Assembly (NCBI RefSeq): GCF_000247995.1
Contig: NZ_BAFE01000094.1
Location: forward strand, 62,001 to 126,000
Reading direction: 5' to 3'
DNA: 64,000 nucleotides
Source: Mobilicoccus pelagius NBRC 104925
GTDB lineage: Bacteria > Actinomycetota > Actinomycetes > Actinomycetales > Dermatophilaceae
Part shown: positions 16,899-24,937 of the stretch, piece by piece
How positions within the stretch are numbered: position 1 is the first letter of the stretch
Layout of the letters: each line of letters opens with the position of its first letter
Notes under the pieces: model-generated
Seen by the model: only the letters and a program-made list of their open reading frames with translations
What the model was told of the DNA's origin: nothing
Database searches by the model: none
Made by a program: the position numbers and the translations under genes

Positions 16899-17363
16899 GT
16901 GACGACCATGCAGGACGCGCCCACCACGCAGGATGCGGCCCCCACCTCACCCGTCGAGGGAACGAAGAGCGTGCGTGTGCCCCACGCGCCGGCCTCGGTG
17001 CGCCAGGCCCGACGCATCATCTCCGAGGACCTCACCGCCCGAGGCGTCGGCCGCGCGGTCGTCGAGGAGGCCGAGGCGGTCGTCTCCGAGTTCGTCGGCA
17101 ACGCCGTGTTCCACGCCCGCCCCCTCGCCGACGGCTGCGTGCGGGTGCGGTGGAAGGTCAAGAGCGGCTCGGTCGAGGTCGAGGTCCGCGACGGCGGCGG
17201 CGACACGATCGCCAAGCCCGTGCGTCGTTCCCTCTGGGCCGTCCGCGGCCGGGGTCTCCGCATCGTCCGCAGCATGGCCCACGAGTGGGGTGTGCAGGAC
17301 GAACGCAACGGCCGCACCGTGTGGGCCGCCCTCGGCGGACCCTCCCGTCGCCGCCGCCTCTGA
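16899..17363 (+). CDS. RsbW-like ATP-binding protein (GHKL/HATPase_c_2 anti-sigma factor type)
   Basis: A 154-residue protein with the GHKL ATPase fold of bacterial anti-sigma factors. The N box is EAVVSEFVGNAVFHA, the G1 box VEVRDGGGD, and the later Gly-rich lid RGRGLRIVRSMAHEWG. Such proteins bind and phosphorylate an anti-anti-sigma partner or sequester a sigma factor in stress signalling. No partner gene adjoins it, so its target is unknown. The GTG at 16899 is chosen because GAAGGAG lies at 16886-16892, six bases upstream. It is followed closely by the separately transcribed DUF5926 gene. Confidence 0.82.
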   Translation: MTTMQDAPTTQDAAPTSPVEGTKSVRVPHAPASVRQARRIISEDLTARGVGRAVVEEAEAVVSEFVGNAVFHARPLADGCVRVRWKVKSGSVEVEVRDGGGDTIAKPVRRSLWAVRGRGLRIVRSMAHEWGVQDERNGRTVWAALGGPSRRRRL

Positions 17364-17407
17364 CCGCGTCGCAAAGAGGCGTCGACCGGGAACTCCGCGT
17401 CGCCCCC

Positions 17408-17413
17408 TAGGCT
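17408..17413 (+). promoter_or_regulatory. -10 element of leaderless DUF5926-pheA message
   Basis: TAGGCT, seven bases before the ATG at 17421, with no ribosome-binding site in between. Suggests transcription starts at or next to the start codon. Confidence 0.6.
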
Positions 17414-17420
17414 GTCGGGC

Positions 17421-18338
17421 ATGGGTAAGGCATCACGTCGCGCTCGCCAGACCGAGCGAGCACAGTCCCCGTCCGTCGCCGCCGCGCCGTTCGTCGCGCG
17501 CCCCTTCGAGGGATTGGCGGGTGAGGCCGACATCGTCGCCATGCGCGAGATCGTCCCCGCCGCCACCGCGACCCTCACGTTGAGGCAGGACGCCGCGCCG
17601 CTGCGTGCGACCGCCGAGCAGGGCGGGGTCGAGGTGCCCGAGAGCATCGAACTCGTCACCGTCCTCCCGATGGCGTGGCCCGCACTCCACCGCGGGGATG
17701 GCACGTACCTCCTCGGGCTGCAGTCGACCTCCCACACCGGCGACTACTCCCGGGACGCCGCGCACGCCCTCCTCGAACTGCTCCGCACCCCGGCCGGCAG
17801 CCCGGCCCGCCCGTCGGGCGTCGCCGACGCGTCCACCCCGCGGCTCCAGGACCTCGTCGTCGCCGATGCCCCGATGCCGGTGACGATGTACGAGACGTTC
17901 GAGTTCTGGTTCGCGCCGGGCGCCGACCTCGACGGCGAGGCCGCCGCGTCGCTCCAGGAGACGAACGAGGCGATCATCCCCACGACGAAGCTCGAGAGCA
18001 TCGCCTCGGCGTACTGGTGCCGCGTCGGCGAACGCACCCACCTGCGCTGGCTGCAGCCCCACGACGAGGACGCCGCGACCGACGCGCTCGCCCGCCTCGT
18101 CGCCGCCGACGAGGCCGGTCTCGGTGAGGGAACCCGGCTCCTCGGCGCGTTCCGCGCCTGCGGACTCCTCGTGCCCGTGTGGGACCTCGACCCGGCGCTC
18201 GAGGCCGACGCCTATGAGGACGCCGCCGCGGCCATGGCCGCCCGCTTCGAGAAGGCCGCCGTGACGGACGCGCCGCTCACCCCCGAGGAACGTCGCGCCC
18301 GCAACGGCCTGCTGAGCCGCCAGCTCACCCTCCGATGA
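17421..18338 (+). CDS. DUF5926 family protein
   Basis: A 305-residue cytosolic protein of the actinobacterial DUF5926 family: basic start MGKASRRARQ, then FEGLAGEADIVAMREIVPAA, MAWPALHRGDGTYLLGLQ, and a C-terminal LTPEERRARNGLLSRQLTLR. No catalytic motif is visible and the family's function is unknown. It overlaps pheA by ATGA (18335-18338), so the two are co-translated. The conserved link to phenylalanine biosynthesis and serS suggests a housekeeping role, which is only inference. Confidence 0.85.
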   Translation: MGKASRRARQTERAQSPSVAAAPFVARPFEGLAGEADIVAMREIVPAATATLTLRQDAAPLRATAEQGGVEVPESIELVTVLPMAWPALHRGDGTYLLGLQSTSHTGDYSRDAAHALLELLRTPAGSPARPSGVADASTPRLQDLVVADAPMPVTMYETFEFWFAPGADLDGEAAASLQETNEAIIPTTKLESIASAYWCRVGERTHLRWLQPHDEDAATDALARLVAADEAGLGEGTRLLGAFRACGLLVPVWDLDPALEADAYEDAAAAMAARFEKAAVTDAPLTPEERRARNGLLSRQLTLR

Positions 18339-19288
18339 CGTCGTCGACGGCGGGGCGTCTGCCCCGGATCGGGTACCTCGGCCCGCCCGGCACGTTCACC
18401 GAGATGGCGCTGCTCCGCCTGCCCGAGGCGGAGACGTGCGAGGCCGTCCCGTGCCCGTCGGTCGACGCCGCGCTCGCGAGGGTCCGTGCCGGAGAGCTCG
18501 ACTCGGCCGTCGTCGCCATCGAGAACTCCGTCGAGGGCGGGGTGTCCGCCACGCTCGACGGTCTCGCCGTGGGTGCGCCGCTCCACCTCGTCGGCGAGGT
18601 GCTCGTGCCGATCCGGTTCGTCCTCGCCGCCCGCCCGGGAACGCGGATGGAGGACATCCGCGCGGTGTCGACACACAGTCACGCGTGGGCGCAGGTCCGC
18701 GGATGGATGGCGCGGAACCTCCCCACGGCGACGTTCCTCCCCGCGCTGTCGAACGCGGCCGCCGCGGCCGACCTCGCCGGTGAGACCGACGTGCCGTTCC
18801 AGGCCGCGGTGTGCCCCCAGATCGCCGCCGACAGGCACGGGCTCGTCCCGCTCGCCGACGACATCGGCGACATCCCCGACGCGGTGACCCGGTTCGTCGT
18901 CGCCGCCCGCCCGGGCCGGTTGCCCCTGCCCACCGGCGCGGACAAGACGACCGTCGTCCTCTCCCAGCGCGACGACCGCCCCGGCGGCCTGCTCGGACTC
19001 CTCGAACAGTTCGCCGCGCGCGGCATCAACCTCACCCGGATCGAGTCGCGGCCGACGAAGCACTCCCTCGGTTCGTACTCGTTCTCCGTCGACCTCGAGG
19101 GGCACGTCGAGGACGAACGCGTCGGTGAGACGCTCATGGGGCTGCGGCGTATTTGCGCGGAGGTCCGGTTCCTCGGCTCCTACCCGCGCGCCGACCGTCG
19201 ACCCGCCGAGATCGACCCCGACCACGACGACGCCGCCTACGTCTCGGCGCGAGCGTGGCTCGACGGCCTCCGCGCGCGGACGGCCTGA
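18335..19288 (+). CDS. pheA: Prephenate dehydratase
   Basis: A 317-residue prephenate dehydratase, converting prephenate to phenylpyruvate in phenylalanine biosynthesis. It begins RIGYLGPPGTFTEMAL, the family opening. The PDT domain includes the IENSVEGGV and catalytic-site TRF motif (DAVTRFVV), followed by a C-terminal ACT domain with the ESRP signature (LTRIESRPTK) that binds phenylalanine for feedback inhibition. It has no chorismate mutase domain. Translation is coupled to the DUF5926 gene by a four-base overlap. Confidence 0.95.
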   Translation: MTSSTAGRLPRIGYLGPPGTFTEMALLRLPEAETCEAVPCPSVDAALARVRAGELDSAVVAIENSVEGGVSATLDGLAVGAPLHLVGEVLVPIRFVLAARPGTRMEDIRAVSTHSHAWAQVRGWMARNLPTATFLPALSNAAAAADLAGETDVPFQAAVCPQIAADRHGLVPLADDIGDIPDAVTRFVVAARPGRLPLPTGADKTTVVLSQRDDRPGGLLGLLEQFAARGINLTRIESRPTKHSLGSYSFSVDLEGHVEDERVGETLMGLRRICAEVRFLGSYPRADRRPAEIDPDHDDAAYVSARAWLDGLRARTA

Positions 19289-19374
19289 CGCCGGGACGGC
19301 GCCGCTGAGGCCCTGAGCCCGATCGGCCCGCCGGTCGGCGTGTCCGTCCACCCACCCCCACCGCCCTGATCGGG

Positions 19375-20577
19375 TCAGCGCACGGGCGTGGCCGCGGTGG
19401 CGCCGGTGGCGGGGTCCGTCGCGGCCGGCGCGACCGTACGCGCCGGGAGGACCGTCTCCGCGATGTGCGCCCCGGGGTGGGTGCCCTCGTGGCCGGTGCG
19501 GGCCGTGCGGACGACGAGTGACTTCGGCAGCACCGAGACCGCGAGGGAGCGCGCGGGACCGATGGGGTCGCCGTCGAGCTGCACCTCCTCCTCGTGCCCG
19601 TCCGCGAGGTCGACCTGCATGTGTCGGCACTGGAAGTGCTCGACGCGATGGTGGCCGCGGCGGGTCTTCGTGAGGATCCGCACGGCGACGCCCGCCCACC
19701 CGACGACGCCCTTGGGAGCGAGGAGCACCGCGTCGAGCGTGCCGTCGTCGACCGAGGCGTCGGGGAGCAGCTCGACGCCGCCCTGGAGGCGCCCGACGTT
19801 ACCGATGATGATCGAACGGACCCGACGCTGCACAGGAGGCTCGTCGTCGAAGCGCGCCGTCGCCGCGAACCGGGGCCCGTTCAGCTGCGTGAGCCCCGAG
19901 ACGAGGTACGCGGCCCACCCGATGTGGTTCTTGAGCGCCTCGGGCGCCTCGGCCATCACCGACGCGTCGAAGCCGAGCCCGGCCATGACGAGGAAATAGT
20001 GGTCCTTCGGTTCGTCCTGCGTGTCCGCCGGTGCGACGGACAGGCATCCCACGTCGATGCGGGTGTCCTCGCCCGTGAGCGCGACGACGAGGGAGTCCTC
20101 GAGGGAGTCGAACGGCAGGTCGAGGTTGCGGGCGAGGAGGTTGCCCGTCCCACCGGGCAGGAGACCCATCGGGACGCCCGTGTCGCGGAGCGCGGCCGCG
20201 ACGGCGCGGACGGTGCCGTCACCGCCGAGGGGGCAGACGAGGTCGACCTCCGCGTCGAGCGCCTCCCGTGTCTGGCCGGTGCCGTTGTCCTCCTCGGTGG
20301 TCTCCCACCAGCGCAGCTCCCAGCCGCGGTCCGCGGCGATGCCGTCGAGGCGTGACTGCACCTCGGGGATGTCGTCGAACTTCGTCGGGTTGACGACGAC
20401 GGCGGCGACGGGACGACATCGCGCCTCGCCGGGAGTGTCGTCGTCGGCACCGTTCCGGGCGGGATCGACTGCTCGAGAAGGGGATCCGTCGCCGCCGATC
20501 CGCACGGTCGCCCACACGACCGTCAGGACGACGACGAGAGCGGCGAGGATGCCGGCGAGCAGGGCGAGATCGGTCAC
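19375..20577 (-). CDS. Diacylglycerol/lipid kinase family protein (YegS/DagK-like)
   Basis: A 400-residue lipid kinase with one N-terminal membrane helix (LALLAGILAALVVVLTVVW), which anchors it. The catalytic-domain motif PLGGDGTVRAVAAAL (GGDGT nucleotide loop) and GLLPGGTGNLLARNL follow. The C-terminal half has VVGWAGVAVRILTKTRRGH. Members phosphorylate diacylglycerol or related lipids for phospholipid turnover. The last ~60 residues are an extra Ala/Thr-rich extension. TAACGT lies six bases before the GTG start, indicating a leaderless transcript divergent from serS. Confidence 0.88.
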   Translation of the reverse strand: MTDLALLAGILAALVVVLTVVWATVRIGGDGSPSRAVDPARNGADDDTPGEARCRPVAAVVVNPTKFDDIPEVQSRLDGIAADRGWELRWWETTEEDNGTGQTREALDAEVDLVCPLGGDGTVRAVAAALRDTGVPMGLLPGGTGNLLARNLDLPFDSLEDSLVVALTGEDTRIDVGCLSVAPADTQDEPKDHYFLVMAGLGFDASVMAEAPEALKNHIGWAAYLVSGLTQLNGPRFAATARFDDEPPVQRRVRSIIIGNVGRLQGGVELLPDASVDDGTLDAVLLAPKGVVGWAGVAVRILTKTRRGHHRVEHFQCRHMQVDLADGHEEEVQLDGDPIGPARSLAVSVLPKSLVVRTARTGHEGTHPGAHIAETVLPARTVAPAATDPATGATAATPVR

Positions 20578-20583
20578 GACCTG

Positions 20584-20589
20584 ACGTTA
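20584..20589 (-). promoter_or_regulatory. -10 element of leaderless lipid kinase gene
   Basis: TAACGT on the minus strand, six bases before the GTG start at 20577. Confidence 0.6.
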
Positions 20590-20716
20590 CCGTCGCGCAC
20601 CCCGGCGGCGGAGATCGTCTTGCGTGCCGCCCCTACGCCGCGTCCATGCGGCATCCCCGTCGCGTTCCCACCGCATCCGCACTGCGCGCAGGCGTGGCCT
20701 CGGCGGGGGCTCCGGA

Positions 20717-20722
20717 TACCCT
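20717..20722 (+). promoter_or_regulatory. -10 element of leaderless serS message
   Basis: TACCCT, six bases before the serS GTG at 20729. A GAGGAG also abuts the start codon with no spacer, so a leaderless start is more likely. Confidence 0.55.
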
Positions 20723-20728
20723 TGAGGA

Positions 20729-22060
20729 GTGATCGACATCAAGCTCCTCCGCGAGAACCCGCAGGCCGCCCGCGCGTCGCAGCACGCCCGGGGTGAGGAC
20801 GAGGGGATCGTCGACGCGATCCTCGACGCCGACGAGCGTCGTCGATCGTCCCTCTCGGAGTTCGAGCGTCTGCGCGCCGAGCAGAAGACCACGAGCAAGA
20901 CCGTGGGCGAGGCCATGGGTCGGCTCGGCAAGGCGAAGAAGTCGGGCGCGTCGGCCGACGAGGTCACCGCCCTCGAGCGCGAGGCCAACGAGGCCCGCCG
21001 CGCGGCCGGCGATCTGTCGAACCAGGTCAAGGCCCTGCAGGCCACCGCCGACCAGGCGGGCGCGGAGCTCGACGCGCTCATGCGTCGCATGCCGAACATC
21101 GTCGTCGAGGGCGTTCCCGCCGGCGGTGAGGAGGACTTCGTCGAGCTCGAGAAGACCGGCCCGGAGCCGCGCGACTTCGCCGCCGAGGGCTTCGAGGCCA
21201 AGGACCACCTCGAGATCGCCGAGCACCTCGGCCTCCTCGACATGGGTCGCGGCGTCAAGGTCGCCGAGTCGCGGTTCTACTACATGGTCGGCCAGGGCGC
21301 CCGCCTCGAGAACGCGCTCATGCAGCTCGCCCTCGAGACGGCCTACGACAACGGATTCACGCAGGTCGGCGTGCCGACGCTCGTCAACCCGACCGTCATG
21401 GCGGGCGCGGGGTTCCTCGACTCCCACGCGGACGAGGTCTACAAGCTCGGCACCGACGACCTCTACCTCACGGGCACCTCGGAGGTCGCGCTCGCCGGGT
21501 TCCACGCCGACGAGATCATCGACCTCTCCGACGGCCCGCGCCGGTACGCGGCCCTGTCGACGTGCTACCGCCGCGAGGCGGGCAGCTACGGCAAGGACAC
21601 GCGCGGCATCATCCGGGTGCACCAGTTCCAGAAGGTCGAGATGTTCGTCTACTGCCGCCCCGAGGACGCGGTGGCCGAGCATGAGCGTCTCCTCGGCTAC
21701 GAGCGCCAGATGCTCGACGGCATGGAGATCCCCTACCGCGTCATCGACGTCGCCGCCGGTGACCTCGGTGGCCCGGCCGCCCGCAAGTTCGACTGCGAGG
21801 CGTGGGTGCCCACCCAGGGCAAGTACCGCGAGCTCACGTCGACGTCGAACTGCACGACGTTCCAGGCGCGTCGCCTCGGCATCCGGGAGCGCGCCGAGCA
21901 CGGCACCCGCATCGTCGCCACGCTCAACGGCACCCTCGCCACCACGCGCTGGATCGTCGCGCTCCTCGAGAACCACCAGCAGGCCGACGGCACCGTCCGC
22001 GTCCCCGCGGCGCTCCAGCCGTACCTCGGCACCGACACCCTCGTCCCCGGCGGGCGCTGA
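20729..22060 (+). CDS. serS: Seryl-tRNA synthetase
   Basis: A 443-residue class II aminoacyl-tRNA synthetase that charges tRNA-Ser. The N-terminal long coiled-coil arm (about residues 1-115) is typical, starting [11 protein letters not shown]. Motif 2 is [15 protein letters not shown], the serine site has TSEVALAG, and motif 3 is [19 protein letters not shown], ending [10 protein letters not shown]. Length is slightly above the usual ~425. The start codon is GTG. A small unknown gene begins four bases after the stop and is probably co-transcribed. Confidence 0.97.
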   Translation: MIDIKLLRENPQAARASQHARGEDEGIVDAILDADERRRSSLSEFERLRAEQKTTSKTVGEAMGRLGKAKKSGASADEVTALEREANEARRAAGDLSNQVKALQATADQAGAELDALMRRMPNIVVEGVPAGGEEDFVELEKTGPEPRDFAAEGFEAKDHLEIAEHLGLLDMGRGVKVAESRFYYMVGQGARLENALMQLALETAYDNGFTQVGVPTLVNPTVMAGAGFLDSHADEVYKLGTDDLYLTGTSEVALAGFHADEIIDLSDGPRRYAALSTCYRREAGSYGKDTRGIIRVHQFQKVEMFVYCRPEDAVAEHERLLGYERQMLDGMEIPYRVIDVAAGDLGGPAARKFDCEAWVPTQGKYRELTSTSNCTTFQARRLGIRERAEHGTRIVATLNGTLATTRWIVALLENHQQADGTVRVPAALQPYLGTDTLVPGGR

Positions 22061-22063
22061 GCC

Positions 22064-22717
22064 GTGCGCCGGGTCGGGCGTGAGGAGGCCGAGCGCCTCC
22101 TCACCCCCGGGGACGACGTCGTCCACGAGGTGACGGTCGTCCGACGCCGACCCGACCTCGCCGACCCCGTCCGCGGCGGTGAGGCCGCCGCCGACGTCCA
22201 TGAGGTCGAGTACGCCGACGGCGGCGTCTACGCCTGGTCCTGGCGCAGCCCTCAGGTCATCCGCGACGGCTCCCGCCTGTGGTGCACGTCCGCGACGGGG
22301 GAGGGTGTGCGTTGCGTCCGCGTCGAGACCGTCCTGCCCGAGCCCGAGGTCCTCGCCGTCGCCTCCGTCGTGTACCTCGGGCCCGGGCGTCGGCGCCGCG
22401 GCCGCATCTCCCGCCCGATCGAGGCGGGCTACCTCGAACCCGTGGAGGTGGTGCGGTGGTGTGAGGACACCGTCACCGCCGCCGCCGTGGACGGACGCCT
22501 CTGGTCCTGGCAGGTACGCCGGGCGGACGACGACCCCGCGGCCCTGTCCGTCGGCACACGCGTCTGGGCCACACCGCTGCGGGAGGGCGGGTATGTGCAC
22601 CTCGTCGGGAGCCCCGACGCGGAGGGTGCGGGCGTTCCCACCGTCGTCGAGGCGGCCGGGGTCGCGCGCACTCCGCTGCCTCCGGGCTCGGAGATCCAGG
22701 ACGTCGTCCGCCCCTGA
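22064..22717 (+). CDS. Hypothetical beta-rich protein downstream of serS
   Basis: A 217-residue protein I do not recognise. It has no signal peptide or membrane helix. It alternates short beta-like stretches containing many Trp, Val and Arg residues (VEYADGGVYAWSWRSPQVI, LWCTSATGEGVRCVRVETV). Two similar segments, each ending in a short Trp-rich strand (VYAWSW and RLWSWQV), suggest an internal duplication of roughly 115 residues. It starts with GTG four bases after serS and has no ribosome site of its own, so it is likely read by coupling. Codon use matches its neighbours. Function unknown. Confidence 0.65.
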   Translation: MRRVGREEAERLLTPGDDVVHEVTVVRRRPDLADPVRGGEAAADVHEVEYADGGVYAWSWRSPQVIRDGSRLWCTSATGEGVRCVRVETVLPEPEVLAVASVVYLGPGRRRRGRISRPIEAGYLEPVEVVRWCEDTVTAAAVDGRLWSWQVRRADDDPAALSVGTRVWATPLREGGYVHLVGSPDAEGAGVPTVVEAAGVARTPLPPGSEIQDVVRP

Positions 22718-23007
22718 TCGCCCCCGCACGGGGGTCTGCCGGGGCGTCCAGAATGCGTCCAAGGTCGTCGACCGACTCGAACGCCTTGCCTTCGAACCTG
22801 GACGCAGAACGGTCGCACGACCTGATTCACGAATGTGTACATGAGCGACTTCTCTTCACGACTTCGCTTGTGTGGCAATAGGGTTCGTCGTTCGTAAGGC
22901 GATATCCCGCGGTGGCCGAATTGTCTGAAGAATCACACCCCGCAGGCCGATGAGGGAGGGGCCGACACGACGTCGGTCCTCCGCACACGAAAGGCCAGGG
23001 GTTCGTC
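22718..23007. other. AT-richer intergenic region upstream of a small gene
   Basis: No reading frame is convincing here. Base composition is visibly less GC-rich from about 22790 to 22950 than its surroundings. A CCCCCGCACGGGGG hairpin just after the previous stop may terminate serS transcription. TAGGGT at 22880-22885 could be a -10 box for the 92-residue gene, giving a leader of about 115 bases. A ribosome site (AAAGGCCAGGGG) precedes that gene. Confidence 0.45.
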
Positions 23008-23286
23008 ATGGATGACGCACGGCAGCATTCGACGGGGCATCTCGAGGAATTCGCCGACCTCTACACCCATCACCTCTACCTCGCCGGGTACCTCCGCGAG
23101 TGGGCTGCGGCCACGGCGCGCGACGCCGCGGCCGAGCGCGGCCTTCTCGAGGCCGAGTACCTCAAGGGGTACGCCCGCGCGCTCGCCGACATCACCGACC
23201 ACGTCGAGGCGGGCGAGGCCCTCCCCGGCGGACCTCTCTACGCCCGCGTCGCCGAACGTCTGGCCCAGGAGGGGCGCCGCGCCTGA
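23008..23286 (+). CDS. Small hypothetical helical protein
   Basis: A 92-residue protein predicted to be almost wholly helical: EEFADLYTHHLYLAGYLREW, then a run of Ala/Arg/Glu residues through EAEYLKGYARALADITDHV. No membrane segment or known motif. It has a purine-rich ribosome site and its own AT-richer promoter region, which supports it as real. It precedes the SpoU-type methyltransferase by 49 bases. I do not recognise the family. Confidence 0.65.
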   Translation: MDDARQHSTGHLEEFADLYTHHLYLAGYLREWAAATARDAAAERGLLEAEYLKGYARALADITDHVEAGEALPGGPLYARVAERLAQEGRRA

Positions 23287-23335
23287 CGCCACACCGGGCC
23301 GCCTGCGGCACCGCAGGTGGGATGCTGTGGGCGCC

Positions 23336-24139
23336 ATGGAGACGATCAACAGCCCCGCCAACGCCCGACTCCGCGCCCTCGTCCGGCTGCGCCGACGCCG
23401 CGACCGTGACGCCGCGGGCGTCACCCTCGTCGACGGCGTCGAGGAGACGAGTCTCGCGCTCCGCTCCGGCGCCCGCATGCGAGAGGCCTACTGGTGCCCC
23501 GATCTCGACGACGGCCGCGCCGCGCCGCTCCTCGACGCGCTCAGCGAGCGCGGCGTGCCGCTCGTGCAGCTCTCCCGCGTCGCGTTCGAGAAGGTCGCCT
23601 ACCGCGAGGGGCCCGACGGGATGCTCGCCGTCCTCGAGGCCCCCGGTGCGCCGCTCTCGTCGTTCGACCCGGCATCCCCGGAGTTCCTCCTCCTCGCCGA
23701 GCACGTCGAGAAGCCGGGCAACCTCGGCGCGATCCTCCGCACGGCCGACGCCGCGGGCGTCGACGGCGTCATCGCCGCGGATCCCGTGACCGACTGGGGC
23801 AACCCCAACGTCGTCCGCGGCAGCAAGGGTGCCGTGTTCTCGGTCCCCGTCGTCTCCGCCGGCAGCGAGGAGACCCTCGACTGGCTGCGCGCCCGCAGCA
23901 TCGCGCTCGTCGCCGCCACCCCCGACACCGACGTCCTCCACACCGACGCCGACCTCACCGGCCCGATCGCCATCGCCGTCGGCGCCGAGAAGGAGGGGCT
24001 CTCCCCGCAGATGCTCGACGACGCCGACATCCGCGTGCGCATCCCGATGGTCGGGCACGTCGACTCGCTCAACGTCGCCACCTCCGCCGCGATCCTCCTC
24101 TATGAGGCCGTCCGGCAACGCGCCCGGCGCCACGACTGA
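23336..24139 (+). CDS. TrmH/SpoU-family RNA 2'-O-methyltransferase
   Basis: A 267-residue SPOUT methyltransferase. An N-terminal substrate-binding domain (NSPANARLRALVRLRRRRDR, residues 5-24) precedes the knotted catalytic domain. Motif 1 is VEKPGNLGAILRTADAAGVD, motif 2 IAVGAEKEGLS and motif 3 IPMVGHVDSLNVATSAAILL. It resembles the thiostrepton-resistance/23S rRNA and tRNA 2'-O-methyltransferase group; the modified nucleotide cannot be fixed by reading. The ATG at 23336 marks the family-typical METINSP start. A small CCTGCGG/CCGCAGG hairpin (23302-23317) lies before it. Confidence 0.9.
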   Translation: METINSPANARLRALVRLRRRRDRDAAGVTLVDGVEETSLALRSGARMREAYWCPDLDDGRAAPLLDALSERGVPLVQLSRVAFEKVAYREGPDGMLAVLEAPGAPLSSFDPASPEFLLLAEHVEKPGNLGAILRTADAAGVDGVIAADPVTDWGNPNVVRGSKGAVFSVPVVSAGSEETLDWLRARSIALVAATPDTDVLHTDADLTGPIAIAVGAEKEGLSPQMLDDADIRVRIPMVGHVDSLNVATSAAILLYEAVRQRARRHD

Positions 24140-24213
24140 GCAGGGGGTGCCGTTCGTCCCGGGCCGTATGGAGGCGTTCCGGGGGGCCCTGTGTGCTGTG
24201 CCACCATGAGGCC

Positions 24214-24855
24214 ATGCGAGTCGACCATGTCTCCTACGCCGCCGAGCAGGACGGCCTTCGGGCCACCGCCGACCGGCTGGCCGAGAAGCTCGGTGTGCGT
24301 GCGGTCAACGGGGGAGTCCACCCCAGTTTCGGCACCCGCAACATCATCCTGCCGATGGCCCACGAACGGTACATCGAGGTCGTCGAGGTGCTCGATCACC
24401 CGGCCTCCGACAAGGCGCCCTTCGGGCAGGCCGTGCGCGCGGCCACGGAATGCGGGGGCGGCTGGATGGGATGGGTCGTCCGCGTCGACGACCTGCAGCC
24501 CGTCGCCGAACGCCTCGGCCGCGAGCCCGTCCCGGGTTACCGCCGCTTCCCCGACGGGCGTGAGCTGCGTTGGCGGCAGATCGGCGTCAACGGGCTCATC
24601 AACGACCCGCAGCTGCCGTTCTTCATCCGCTTCGAGAACCCGGAGCTGCACCCGTCCGGCGCCGTCGCCGAGGTGCCGCAGGTGAACATCTCAGGTCTCA
24701 CGATCGCCGGTGACCCCGACCGCGTCCGCGAGTGGCTCGGGCTCGCCGCCGACGAGACGTCGACCGTCATCGACTTCACGTTCATCGCCCCGCACGGCAC
24801 GGCCGGGCTCATGTCGGTCACGTTCGACACGGCCGTGGGCACGGTCACGATCTGA
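24214..24855 (+). CDS. VOC-family / glyoxalase-like-domain protein
   Basis: A 213-residue protein with the glyoxalase-3-type (VOC superfamily) layout. It opens MRVDHVSYAAEQDG, has GVHPSFGTRNIILPMAHERYIEVVEVLDHP and ends VIDFTFIAPHGTAG. The His of the first strand and Glu residues of YIEVVEV are candidate metal ligands. Enzymes of this fold include dioxygenases, lyases and resistance proteins, so the substrate is unknown. ATG at 24214 is preferred over 24193 because the domain begins there. It converges with the next gene onto a shared terminator. Confidence 0.8.
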   Translation: MRVDHVSYAAEQDGLRATADRLAEKLGVRAVNGGVHPSFGTRNIILPMAHERYIEVVEVLDHPASDKAPFGQAVRAATECGGGWMGWVVRVDDLQPVAERLGREPVPGYRRFPDGRELRWRQIGVNGLINDPQLPFFIRFENPELHPSGAVAEVPQVNISGLTIAGDPDRVREWLGLAADETSTVIDFTFIAPHGTAGLMSVTFDTAVGTVTI

Positions 24856-24870
24856 CCCACACCCCATCAG

Positions 24871-24909
24871 GACGACGGGCCCCGGCGCCAGGTGCCGGGG
24901 CCCGTCGTC
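24871..24909. terminator. Bidirectional terminator between convergent genes
   Basis: Perfect 16-base arms (24871-24886 and 24894-24909) around a 7-base loop, 15 bases after the VOC gene and 28 bases after the convergent gene's stop. Confidence 0.85.
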
Positions 24910-24937
24910 GTCTCCCCTCGTCGTGGGCGTCCGGGCG

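Noticed and set aside
20633-22762. Long minus-strand frame opposite serS
   Set aside because: Antisense shadow of a well-defined housekeeping gene.
22790-22805. tRNA T-arm-like text (CTTCGAACCTGGAC) after serS
   Set aside because: No acceptor stem, anticodon arm or CCA-side pairing could be built around it.
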